Shown in pieces: positions 32,738 to 40,418 of a stretch of DNA of 41,973 bases. Origin of the DNA: Nitrospira sp. (GTDB lineage Bacteria > Nitrospirota > Nitrospiria > Nitrospirales > UBA8639); NCBI GenBank assembly GCA_028819435.1, contig JAPPLK010000069.1, positions 1 through 41,973 on the forward strand. Direction: 5' to 3'. The notes under the pieces were generated by a model. The model ran no database searches. It was not told the origin of the DNA and was given only the letters and a program-made list of their open reading frames with translations. Within the stretch, counting starts at the first letter, position 1. Each line of letters opens with the position of its first letter. A program made the translations under genes and the position numbers.

Positions 32738-33427
32738 TCAGCTTTTTGGAAGAAAATCTTCGACGATGACGACGCCTTCAGGAGGAGTGAGGGTGATGAT
32801 GGTGTCGTCCAGGCCCTTGTTGACTTTGAAGCCGGAGAACCGAAAGGTGGACACGTTACCATTGTTCTCATGTAAGGCGAGGGCTTGAATCATATAGGTA
32901 CGCGGTTGGATTTCCGCCACGATCTTGACGAGCGACGGCGGCGGCGCACCGGCCACGGGTTTGGGGATCAGCGTCACCAACGGCAACCCGCCTTCCCCTT
33001 TCTCGCCGTCTCCCGTGAGTTGCGGGGTAAAGTGTTCGGCCAGTTTGCCGACTCCCTGGAGCAACCGGAGTGGGGCCTTGGTCGAGACCATCATCGTAAG
33101 ACTGCCCTTCAGCACCTGATTGTGGGCAGGCACGTACATGGCCACCTGATCCTCATACACGTAGATGTGCTCCACCGAGGGTTCCAGGTAATCCCAGCGG
33201 AGACGGCCTGGTTTCTTGAGATAGACACGACCGGAGGAGCGGACCGGCGTATCGAACCCTTGAATGCGCGTTTCCTGGACAAAGTCAGCCTGGAAATCCT
33301 TGATCTGCGCGTATTGCGCATCGACGCGATTGATCAGCGCTCCAAGCTCATCGCTCGCCTTGGCCTGCGCGAGCGCCGGGATCACTCCCAACACGCACCC
33401 GATCACGATCCATGCCGATTGCTTCAT
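32738..33427 (-). CDS. lolA: Outer-membrane lipoprotein carrier protein LolA
   Basis: A 229-residue periplasmic chaperone that moves lipoproteins from LolCDE to the outer membrane. It has a signal peptide (WIVIGCVLGVIPALAQA), then FQADFVQETRIQ, GRVYLKKPGRLRWDY and the VYVPAHNQV and LKGSLTMMV beta segments of the LolA barrel. The start overlaps the ftsK stop by 4 bases (ATGA), so translation is coupled. Its presence shows a Gram-negative cell with an outer membrane. Confidence 0.92.
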   Translation of the reverse strand: MKQSAWIVIGCVLGVIPALAQAKASDELGALINRVDAQYAQIKDFQADFVQETRIQGFDTPVRSSGRVYLKKPGRLRWDYLEPSVEHIYVYEDQVAMYVPAHNQVLKGSLTMMVSTKAPLRLLQGVGKLAEHFTPQLTGDGEKGEGGLPLVTLIPKPVAGAPPPSLVKIVAEIQPRTYMIQALALHENNGNVSTFRFSGFKVNKGLDDTIITLTPPEGVVIVEDFLPKS

Positions 33428-35874
33428 CCCACCTCTTCTTCAAGTGCCATCCGGCGACCCAGAACTTCACGACGGCCATCGCGTCCTGGCGCACTCACTA
33501 GGCCTTCTTCTTCCATCTGTTCAATCATGCGTGCCGCCCTGGGATACCCAAGCCGCAACCGACGTTGAATGAGCGACGCGGAGGCCTGCCCGGAGGTCAA
33601 CACGATTTCCCTGGCTTGCTCATAGATTTCGTCGCGTTCCTGGTTTTCTTCGACGATGACCTGTTCCTGGAACGCCGGTTCGTTGCAGAAGTCCGGACCA
33701 GCTTGCGCCTTCACGTACTCGACGACCCGGCGAACTTCGTCGTCTGAGACGTAGGAGCCGTGCAGCCGCGTCAGACGGCCGGTGCCCGGCGGCAAATAGA
33801 GCATGTCTCCCCACCCGAGCAGGGATTCGGCCCCATTGGTATCGAGGATGGTCCGGGAATCAGTCTTGGACGAGACCTGGTAGGCGATCCTGGTGGGGAA
33901 ATTGGCTTTGATAAGGCCGGTCACCACGTCCACCGAAGGACGTTGGGTAGCCAGGATCAGATGGATGCCCGACGCCCGGGCCATTTGCGCCAGCCGGGCG
34001 ATTTTTTCTTCCACTTCTTTGGGTGCCGTCATCATGAGATCAGCAAATTCGTCGACTACCACCACGATGTAGGGAAGCGGTTGCGGGGCCTCGTCCGGGT
34101 CATGGTCGCCAGTGTCATCGGCCGGTGGTCCGGCTGTCTCTCCCGTGAGGGTTGACCGCGCAGGTCCCGGTTTTTGCGGGACGGCACCCTTCGACAAGCT
34201 CAGGGCAGGCTCGGGGCCGTCCCCTACGGCCTGGTTATAGGCCTGGATATTACGCACCCCGTATTCCGCGAGCAGACGATAGCGGCGCTCCATTTCCTGT
34301 AGGACCCAGGTCAGCCCGCGCGCCGCGGCTTTCGGAGACGTCAACACCGGATGCAACAGGTGCGGGATTCCGTCATAGATCTGCAATTCCAAAACCTTGG
34401 GATCGATGAGCAACAACTTGACTTCGTCGGGATGGGCGGAAAACAGGAGGCTCAACAACATGCTGTTCAATCCCACACTTTTGCCCGATCCGGTTGCCCC
34501 GGCCACCAACAGGTGCGGCATGGTCTTGAGATCCGCGACGCACGGCCGGCCGAAAATGTCCTTTCCCAGGGCCAGCGTCAATTTGGACCGGGACCGGGTG
34601 TACGCCTCGCTGTTCAGGATTTCCCGTAAGGCCACGGTTTCCTTGTGCGGGTTGGGGACTTCGATACCCACCGTGGATTTGCCGGGCAGCGGAACCACGA
34701 TCCGCACACTCGGAGCCTTCAGGGCCATCGCCAAATCGTGGGCGAGTGTCACGATTCGCGCGACTTTGATGCCGGGTCCAGGAGCAAATTCGTACATCGT
34801 GATGACCGGCCCCGGGTGCGCTTCCGTGACTTTTCCGGCAATGCCGAAATTCTGAAGCGTGTTCGTGAGGATTTGAGATTGCGACTCCAAAAGCTGATCC
34901 GTCTGCCGCGCATTCGAAACAGTGGGCTTCTCAAGCAGGGCGGGGTCCGGCAGGTGATAGCCCTCTGCCACCTTGCGGATCGCTTCGGGCCGCTGGCCGG
35001 CAAGAGGGCGGTCTCGCGGGACGGCACGCAGGCCGTCCCCTACGGGATAATCCGTCTCAGGGGGATTGGGTTCTGTTTCAAGAGACGGCTCCGCCGGGGA
35101 AGTATCCTGTTTCAGAAACGAAAAGGTCGCCCTTCGCCCACCCAACTCCCGATTGATCTTGAGCGGTTTATTGGCCTTGGGTTGCGAGCGGTCTTTCCAC
35201 CAGGAGGGCCAGTGTAAAACGGAAGGCCACTTCAAAACGGGACGTCGTACCAGTGCCCCCATCTTGCCCACGCTCTTGGGAATACGTTCGAATCCGGCCG
35301 AGAGGGAAAAAGGCGTAATGAGCAAGAGGGAAACAAGCATCAAGGCTCCCAGGAGGATCGTGGCACCCCATCGGCCGAACAAGGGTTCCAGCATGCCGGC
35401 TGTCCAAGCACCCGCGTGTCCGGCATAGACACCCGAGGTGATCCCGTTTTCCAAAACCTGTACGGAAACGGGATGATGCAACCACACGAGCGTGCTCAAC
35501 CCCATGATGAGCAGTACGGAGCTCAGGATCGTTGTGACGGATTTGCGTTCCGTTAGGAACATGCGAATGGCGTACACGAGGATGACAAACGGGATCGCCA
35601 AGGCTGTGGAGCCCACGAGCCAAATCAGCACCTTGGCAATGTAGGCACCCACCAGCCCGACCAGGTTCTGCGGGCTGCCGCGTTCCACCACCGCGTCACT
35701 CCCCGGGAATCCGGACCAGCCGACGTCATGGAGTGAAAAGGACCACAAACTCAGAAAGATCAACACGGCCAGCGTGACGAGCAGAATACCGACAATTTCC
35801 CGGTTGATTGGAAGGGCGGGGCGGGGCGCTGCCGGCCTGGCGGACTTCTTGGCGGGCCTGAAAAATAGGCGCAT
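33424..35874 (-). CDS. ftsK: DNA translocase FtsK
   Basis: An 816-residue septal translocase that moves chromosome termini at division. About four transmembrane helices lie in residues 25-190, followed by a linker, then the motor with Walker A GATGSGKS (459-466) and Walker B VVVDEFADL (605-613), and a C-terminal winged-helix gamma domain ending in YPRAARMIEQMEEEGLV. Repeats lie in frame: family A encodes VGDGLRAVPRDRP (about 277-290) in the linker, and a family A copy split by a family B copy encodes VGDGPEPALSLSKGAVPQKP (about 550-569). The second sits in a variable loop between Walker A and B. The last 4 bases overlap lolA. Confidence 0.95.
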   Translation of the reverse strand: MRLFFRPAKKSARPAAPRPALPINREIVGILLVTLAVLIFLSLWSFSLHDVGWSGFPGSDAVVERGSPQNLVGLVGAYIAKVLIWLVGSTALAIPFVILVYAIRMFLTERKSVTTILSSVLLIMGLSTLVWLHHPVSVQVLENGITSGVYAGHAGAWTAGMLEPLFGRWGATILLGALMLVSLLLITPFSLSAGFERIPKSVGKMGALVRRPVLKWPSVLHWPSWWKDRSQPKANKPLKINRELGGRRATFSFLKQDTSPAEPSLETEPNPPETDYPVGDGLRAVPRDRPLAGQRPEAIRKVAEGYHLPDPALLEKPTVSNARQTDQLLESQSQILTNTLQNFGIAGKVTEAHPGPVITMYEFAPGPGIKVARIVTLAHDLAMALKAPSVRIVVPLPGKSTVGIEVPNPHKETVALREILNSEAYTRSRSKLTLALGKDIFGRPCVADLKTMPHLLVAGATGSGKSVGLNSMLLSLLFSAHPDEVKLLLIDPKVLELQIYDGIPHLLHPVLTSPKAAARGLTWVLQEMERRYRLLAEYGVRNIQAYNQAVGDGPEPALSLSKGAVPQKPGPARSTLTGETAGPPADDTGDHDPDEAPQPLPYIVVVVDEFADLMMTAPKEVEEKIARLAQMARASGIHLILATQRPSVDVVTGLIKANFPTRIAYQVSSKTDSRTILDTNGAESLLGWGDMLYLPPGTGRLTRLHGSYVSDDEVRRVVEYVKAQAGPDFCNEPAFQEQVIVEENQERDEIYEQAREIVLTSGQASASLIQRRLRLGYPRAARMIEQMEEEGLVSAPGRDGRREVLGRRMALEEEVG
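34178..34227. repeat. Family A repeat split by a family B repeat, in frame inside ftsK
   Basis: The family A arms gggacggc (34178-34185) and gccgtccc (34216-34223), the latter followed by CTAC, are separated by 30 bases instead of 6. The extra DNA is a family B element (CCTTCGACAAGCTCAGGGCAGGC, about 34188-34210). A simple A copy with the same stem lies 800 bp away in the same gene. Confidence 0.75.
35018..35043. repeat. Family A hairpin repeat in frame inside ftsK
   Basis: gggacggc (35018-35025), loop ACGCAG, gccgtccc (35032-35039), then CTAC. On the coding strand it encodes VGDGLRAVPRD in the linker between the membrane domain and the motor. Confidence 0.75.
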
Positions 35875-35948
35875 GGACTGACTCTATCACATGGCTGCGA
35901 CTTTTATCAACCAAATTACCTAGTGAAGAATCAGTAAACTGCTCCATT

Positions 35949-35993
35949 CTCTCCTCTCCCTTGACGGGAGAGGACAAAGGTGAGGGTGAGAGA
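35949..35993. repeat. Family C repeat upstream of ftsK
   Basis: CTCTCCTCTCCCTTGACGGGAGAGGAC...GGTGAGGGTGAGAG. A perfect CTCTCCC/GGGAGAG stem with a 5-base loop. It nearly matches the copy at 28217. Confidence 0.65.
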
Positions 35994-36006
35994 AAGGATG
36001 AAAACT

Positions 36007-36030
36007 GCGCGATGAGATCGCGCGGCTACA
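36007..36030. repeat. Family E repeat (stem-GAG-stem-GGCTACA)
   Basis: gcgcgat (36007-36013), GAG, atcgcgc (36017-36023), then GGCTACA. A second copy with a different stem but the same layout is at 38490-38514. Confidence 0.6.
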
Positions 36031-36095
36031 ACGACCACCGAAAAAGACTCGGGATCCGTCCCCGACATCCCTAATCGGGGGTCCGGTTTATATGG

Positions 36096-36911
36096 TCAAG
36101 GATGACGGAAGAGGGAAAGAGGATGGATGAAATCAGCCAGGGCGATAAATTCCTTGACCGTGAGCGTTTCGGCTCGGCGGCGCGGGTCGATATTGGTTTC
36201 TTCCAGGGCCCGTCGGAGCACGGGTTCTTCCCAGCCTTCGTCCCGGCAGGAGTTGATGAGAGTTTTGCGGCGATGCGCAAATGCACCCCGGACGACCTTC
36301 ATGAACACGTCGTCAAATCCGGGGTCGGTCGGTTTACGGGCGGCTCGGCCAGTCAGGCACACGACCGCGGAGTCCACTCGCGGGAGCGGGCGGAAACAAC
36401 TGGCCGACACGACGAAGGCCTTGTGGGGTTTCGTCAAATATTGGGTGACGACGGACAAGAGGCCATAATCCCGTGAGCCTGGCGCCGCGATCATGCGCTC
36501 GGCCACTTCACGTTGCAGCATCAGCACCATCCGGTCGATGCGCTCACGTTCCTCCAGCAACCGGAATACCAGGGGCGTCGATACGTAGTAGGGTAAATTG
36601 GCGATGACGACCGTGCCTGCGGGCAGGGTGTCATAGGGAAAGGTCAGGGCGTCTCCATGATGCAATTCCAAGGCGTCCTGTTGCGCGCAAGTGTGCGCCA
36701 AGTACTCGACCAGAAGCCGGTCGATCTCTACGGCAATCACCCGGGCGACGCGTTCGCACAACGCGTGCGTAAGGGCGCCCCGTCCAGGGCCGATTTCAAA
36801 GACCACGTCTTCCGGACGCAACGCCGCGACCTCCAAGATCTTGCGGACGACGTTGGGGTCGATGAGAAAATGTTGTCCGAGGCGTTTTCGCGGGCGAGGC
36901 AGAACGGGCAT
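36096..36911 (-). CDS. rsmA: 16S rRNA (adenine1518-N6/adenine1519-N6)-dimethyltransferase
   Basis: A 271-residue methyltransferase that dimethylates two adjacent adenines in 16S rRNA helix 45. It has the family start RKRLGQHFLIDPNVV, SAM motif I VFEIGPGRGALT, acidic motif EIDRLLVEYL and the catalytic NLPYYVSTPL. It lies 5 bp after the small gene at 36917 and shares its operon. Confidence 0.95.
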   Translation of the reverse strand: MPVLPRPRKRLGQHFLIDPNVVRKILEVAALRPEDVVFEIGPGRGALTHALCERVARVIAVEIDRLLVEYLAHTCAQQDALELHHGDALTFPYDTLPAGTVVIANLPYYVSTPLVFRLLEERERIDRMVLMLQREVAERMIAAPGSRDYGLLSVVTQYLTKPHKAFVVSASCFRPLPRVDSAVVCLTGRAARKPTDPGFDDVFMKVVRGAFAHRRKTLINSCRDEGWEEPVLRRALEETNIDPRRRAETLTVKEFIALADFIHPLSLFRHP

Positions 36912-36916
36912 CGGTA

Positions 36917-37255
36917 TCAGGTTGACGGGGTTTCGTCCTGGCCTTGCAGCCCCTTGGTTTCAATTTCCTGGGAGAGTTGGTAGAGGTGGCGGAGGCACAT
37001 TTCGATATCGTCACTCAATTCATCGTACATGTCCGCTCCGGCAAAGGCCGTTTCCAACCAGTCCTTGGACAATCGTTTCCGGTAGCCGTCGCCGAGTTGT
37101 TCTCCCACCAGCGTGACCACCTGTTTTTTCCATTTGTAGAATTGTTCTTTGGCCAGGATCGCGTTCACGGCTTCCAGCAGGTGTGGCTGAATGATTTTGA
37201 GTTCGCGGATTTGCTTTCCGATGAATTCTAATGCCTGTTTGGTCTGCTCACCCAT
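36917..37255 (-). CDS. Small conserved helical protein upstream of rsmA
   Basis: A 112-residue, charged, mostly helical protein. It starts at ATG 37255, with GAGGA about 5 bases upstream. I recognise no domain; the pattern (FIGKQIRELKIIQPHLLEAVNAILAKEQFYKWKKQVV) suggests a helical bundle, with an acidic C-terminus. It lies between fmt and rsmA on the same strand (33 and 5 bp gaps), so it is co-transcribed with translation-related genes. Function unknown. Confidence 0.78.
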   Translation of the reverse strand: MGEQTKQALEFIGKQIRELKIIQPHLLEAVNAILAKEQFYKWKKQVVTLVGEQLGDGYRKRLSKDWLETAFAGADMYDELSDDIEMCLRHLYQLSQEIETKGLQGQDETPST

Positions 37256-37288
37256 AGTATCCTCGACTGCGTTCACACGCTCCGACGT

Positions 37289-38287
37289 TTACGATACACA
37301 ACTTTCCGGCTGCGGACTAAGCGTTTCCTGTGCTCGAAGAGCATATCCTAGCAGAAACTGTTCCACGGACATGCGTTTTTTGTTCGCGGGTTGCACTTCC
37401 AGCACTTCGATCCTGCCCTCACCCGTCTCCACCCAAAAGGATTTCGGACCCACGGCCAGGATGGTGCCGGGTCGTTGCCTGCCGCTGGCCAAGCCGCCTT
37501 TTTCATCGACACGGCCTTTGCAGATGATCAACCGCTGTTCCCTTCGCTCCGCTCCGCTCCGCTCAGGACAGGCATGATGAAAGGTGTAGGACCCGGGCCA
37601 CGGCGAGAGGCCCCGGATCCGGTTGGCGATTTCCGTGGCCGATTGTGCCCAATCGATCACGCCGTCCTCTTTTTTCAGTAACGGGGCCACCGTCGCCCGG
37701 CTATGATCCTGTGCGCGAGGGACGACCGTGTGCGCGGCCAAGCGCGTCAGCGTCTCCACCAGGAGCGCGCCACCGGCCAGCGCCATCCGTTCGCCCAATT
37801 CCAGTGTGGTATCTTCGGGTTCAATCGGGATGGGTTGCTGAAGCAACACGGCTCCCGTATCCATGCCTTCATCCATCAACATGGTGGTGATGCCGGTTTC
37901 CGTATCTCCATGGATGAGCGCCCATTGGATCGGTGCGGCTCCCCGGTAGGCGGGCAGCAGGGAACCATGGACGTTGACGCACCCCATGGGCGGCAGATCC
38001 AGGATCGTTTTGGGCAGGATACGGCCAAAGGCTGTTACGGCGATGATGTCCGGTTTCCACTCGGAAAGTTGTTGCAGGAATTCCAGGCCCTTGATCTTGT
38101 CGGGCTGCCGCACGGGCAATCCCTTGGACAACGCCAGTTCCTTGACCGGGCATGCCACCACGGCCTGTCCTCTCCCCTTGGGGCGGTCGGGCTGCGTGAC
38201 CACGCCCACGACCTCATGGTCCGAGTTGGCCAGGGCTTCCAAGGACGGCACTGCAAATGCGGGGGTGCCCATAAAGACGACGCGCAT
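37289..38287 (-). CDS. fmt: Methionyl-tRNA formyltransferase
   Basis: A 332-residue enzyme that formylates initiator Met-tRNA with 10-formyl-tetrahydrofolate. The N-terminal MRVVFMGTPAFAVPSL and the formyl site NVHGSLLPAYRGAAPIQW are intact, followed by DTGITTMLMDEGMDTGAVLL. A family B repeat in frame (37540-37573) gives ACPERSGAERREQRL in the C-terminal domain, between YTFHH and IICKGRV. The start is supported by AAGGAAA. It is the first gene of fmt-small gene-rsmA. Confidence 0.95.
   Translation of the reverse strand: MRVVFMGTPAFAVPSLEALANSDHEVVGVVTQPDRPKGRGQAVVACPVKELALSKGLPVRQPDKIKGLEFLQQLSEWKPDIIAVTAFGRILPKTILDLPPMGCVNVHGSLLPAYRGAAPIQWALIHGDTETGITTMLMDEGMDTGAVLLQQPIPIEPEDTTLELGERMALAGGALLVETLTRLAAHTVVPRAQDHSRATVAPLLKKEDGVIDWAQSATEIANRIRGLSPWPGSYTFHHACPERSGAERREQRLIICKGRVDEKGGLASGRQRPGTILAVGPKSFWVETGEGRIEVLEVQPANKKRMSVEQFLLGYALRAQETLSPQPESCVS
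37540..37573. repeat. Family B repeat in frame inside fmt
   Basis: CCCTTCGCTCCGCTCCGCTCCGCTCAGGACAGGC, with an internal CCGCT triple. It encodes about 12 extra residues in the C-terminal tRNA-binding domain. Confidence 0.65.
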
Positions 38288-38489
38288 GGAATTTCCTTAC
38301 CATCCTCCCCGCCTTCACGCAACTTCCCTGTTGGCCCGATCCGGATTCGCCGTCTTTGACGAGCGAACAACAAAATGGGGCTTAAATCGTGAGGTTAACA
38401 ATGACCAGTTTTCTTAGAAAAGCCCCTTAATGTGTAGCCGCCGCATCCCTGCTCGGGGGCAGGGACATGCCTCATGCGGCCAGAAAAAT

Positions 38490-38514
38490 TGCGGCATAAG
38501 ATGCCGCAGCTACA
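38490..38514. repeat. Family E repeat (second copy)
   Basis: tgcggcat (38490-38497), AAG, atgccgca (38501-38508), then GCTACA. An 8-bp perfect stem, with the same trailing sequence as the 36007 copy. Confidence 0.6.
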
Positions 38515-38597
38515 ATAAGAAGAGGACATAGACTGACCTATATAATCCTCAACAACACATACCATATTATTGCCTAGTTTATATTACTCAATCTCGT

Positions 38598-38627
38598 TGA
38601 CACAGTCGGATGCCCTATCCTATGATG
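38598..38627 (+). promoter_or_regulatory. Strong sigma70-like promoter of yebC-ruvA
   Basis: Perfect -35 TTGACA (38598-38603), an 18-bp spacer and TATGAT (38622-38627; 5 of 6). Predicted start near 38634, leaving a 5' leader of about 70 bases before ATG 38705. Confidence 0.6.
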
Positions 38628-38704
38628 CCAGTCAAGCGACGGTGCCCCTGAAATATCGGGACATATCGCAAGAATTTCACACGATTGCACGAGGGAACGA
38701 CGGC

Positions 38705-39457
38705 ATGGGTGGTCATAGTCATTGGTCCACAATCAAACGGCATAAGGCCGGGGTCGATGCCAAACGCGGAAAAGTGTTCACCAAACTGATCCGCGACCTG
38801 ACCATCGCGTCCCGCAATGGCGGAGATCCCGACGCGAACCCGACCCTGCGGACCTGTATCGCCAAAGCCAAGGAATCCAACATGCCGGCCGATACCATCA
38901 AACGTGCCATCCAGCGGGGCACGGGGGAACTACCGGGCGTCAATTATGAGGAGTTCACGCTCGAAGGCTACGGGCCCGGTGGAACCGCTATCCTGATTGA
39001 GGTGATGACGGATAATCGCAACCGCACGGTGTCGGAAATTCGCAGCATGCTGGGGAAGAATCACGGCACCATGGCCGAAGCCGGGGCCGTGGCGTGGCAG
39101 TTCCACCAGAAAGGGCTCCTGGTTGCAGACGGGCCGGCGCTTGATGAAGATCAGCTATTGAACATCGTCCTGGATGCCGGCGCGGAGGATATGAAACAGA
39201 CCGGTGCCGGCTTTGAAATCACCACGGAGATCACCGCGTTCGAAGCAGTCAAGGCGGCCTTGCACGAGGCCGACGTTCACACGTCGTTGGCTGAACTCAC
39301 GTATCTCTCTCAGAATCAGATCCGTCTCGAGGAAAAACCGGCCGAACAGATGTTGAAATTGATGGAAATCCTGGATGACCACGACGATGTCCAAAAAGTG
39401 CACGCCAACTTCGACATTCCGGATGCAGTGATGGAAAAAGTCGCGGCCTCCGGCTGA
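38705..39457 (+). CDS. yebC: YebC/PmpR family protein (probable transcriptional regulator or translation factor)
   Basis: A 250-residue protein of the YebC/TACO1 family. It has the canonical start GGHSHWSTIKRHKAGVDAKR, then GKVFTKLIRDL, NMPADTIKRAIQRGTGEL and the C-terminal EEKPAEQMLKLMEILDDHDDVQKVH. YebC proteins have been described as DNA-binding regulators and, more recently, as factors that relieve ribosome stalling. ATG 38705 with GAGGGA upstream is preferred over the long in-frame opening. It precedes ruvA by 33 bp. Confidence 0.95.
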   Translation: MGGHSHWSTIKRHKAGVDAKRGKVFTKLIRDLTIASRNGGDPDANPTLRTCIAKAKESNMPADTIKRAIQRGTGELPGVNYEEFTLEGYGPGGTAILIEVMTDNRNRTVSEIRSMLGKNHGTMAEAGAVAWQFHQKGLLVADGPALDEDQLLNIVLDAGAEDMKQTGAGFEITTEITAFEAVKAALHEADVHTSLAELTYLSQNQIRLEEKPAEQMLKLMEILDDHDDVQKVHANFDIPDAVMEKVAASG

Positions 39458-39490
39458 GGTCTGTCCACCCCTCTCGCGTGACCCCGCTTC

Positions 39491-40096
39491 ATGATTGCCA
39501 ACCTGACGGGAATCCTGGCGGCGAAAGACCCTTCACGGGTCGTGATCGACGTCAACGGCGTGGGGTATGAAGTGTTCATCCCGCTCAGCACGTATTTCGC
39601 CCTTCCGGACCTGCGTGCGCCCCTGACGTTGCACGTCTTCACGCACATGCGGGACGATGCCATTCAATTATTCGGGTTCCTGACGACCGACGAAAAAACA
39701 GCCTTTACCCTGTTGACCAAAATTTCCGGCGTGGGCGGCAAACTGGCCCTGAGCGTGTTGTCCGCCTTGAAGGTTGCCGATCTGAGGGAGGCCGTGCTTG
39801 CCGGTGACGTGGATAAACTCGCGTCCGTTCCGGGCATCGGGAAGAAATCCGCAGGCCGCATTGCCCTGGAACTCAAGGATACCATCACCTGCCTCGGGGA
39901 TGGAACGCCGGAAGCAGCCGACGCCTCGGCGTCAATTGACGCCCCACGGGAGGATGCCCTGTCGGCACTGGTCAACCTGGGATACCGGCATCGCGATGTC
40001 AAAAATGCCCTCGACCAGGTGAGTCGAATCAGTCCTGCTCTCACGTCACTCGACGAATTGATCCGGGAAGGCTTGAAACTGCTTTCGAAAGGCTAG
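39491..40096 (+). CDS. ruvA: Holliday junction branch migration protein RuvA
   Basis: A 201-residue protein that binds four-way junctions and loads the RuvB motor. It has an N-terminal OB fold (MIANLTGILAAKDPSRVVIDVNGVGYEV), two helix-hairpin-helix motifs (KISGVGGKLALSVLS and ASVPGIGKKSAGRIA) and the C-terminal RuvB-binding domain (DALSALVNLGYRHRDVKNAL). Co-transcribed with yebC, the common arrangement. No ruvB lies downstream here. Confidence 0.95.
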   Translation: MIANLTGILAAKDPSRVVIDVNGVGYEVFIPLSTYFALPDLRAPLTLHVFTHMRDDAIQLFGFLTTDEKTAFTLLTKISGVGGKLALSVLSALKVADLREAVLAGDVDKLASVPGIGKKSAGRIALELKDTITCLGDGTPEAADASASIDAPREDALSALVNLGYRHRDVKNALDQVSRISPALTSLDELIREGLKLLSKG

Positions 40097-40099
40097 CTG

Positions 40100-40140
40100 C
40101 CTCCCTCGCCTTTGGAGGAAGAGGGCTGGGGTGAGGGGGC
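40100..40140. repeat. Family C repeat after ruvA
   Basis: CTCCCTCGCCTTTGGAGG...GAGGGCTGGGGTGAGGGGG. It lies between the ruvA stop and the stop of the small zinc-ribbon gene, so it may serve as a hairpin end for both transcripts. Confidence 0.55.
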
Positions 40141-40323
40141 TTACAGCGTTTCCCGGATTTTCGCTCCGCGATAGCCGTTTCGCACGACGCGATAGAAGAA
40201 CCTGAGCACGTCCACCAGATCGAACCAGAATCCGCAATTGAGGCACCTGGCGTAGAGGTGTTTCGTCATCGTGGTGTAATGCCGTTCCACCATCATCAGG
40301 CCCTGACACTTGAGACATTCCAT
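40141..40323 (-). CDS. Small zinc-ribbon protein
   Basis: A 60-residue protein with two CxxC knuckles (CLKCQG and CLNCGFWFD). The last 20 residues are basic (FFYRVVRNGYRGAKI). Such tiny zinc ribbons are frequent in this type of genome; function unknown. ATG 40323 has a weak ribosome-like CGGAA 10 bases upstream. A longer opening in another frame overlaps it but has no domain. Confidence 0.62.
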   Translation of the reverse strand: MECLKCQGLMMVERHYTTMTKHLYARCLNCGFWFDLVDVLRFFYRVVRNGYRGAKIRETL

Positions 40324-40418
40324 GATCTGTTTCCGTCTGGTGTTCCTTGCCGTGCTTGTTCACATTCTCCATTTCAGGAGCAGCCAGCTCCTTGCGCCCC
40401 GCTTTCGCAGGGGCAAGC

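Larger units (their letters stand above)
38288..38704. other. Divergent intergenic region between fmt and yebC
   Basis: Holds a family E repeat (38490-38514) and, left of it, a palindrome GTAGCCGCCGCAT...ATGCGGCC (38436-38480), probably a second, longer copy. A TATAAT stands at 38541-38546, without a good -35, and the strong yebC promoter is at 38598-38627. No gene supported. Confidence 0.5.

Noticed and set aside
32885-33568. Plus-strand frame opposite lolA
   Set aside because: Shadow of lolA and the end of ftsK; no motif or ribosome site.
38541-38546. TATAAT as the yebC promoter
   Set aside because: No -35 at the right distance; the TTGACA-18-TATGAT pair at 38598-38627 is better.
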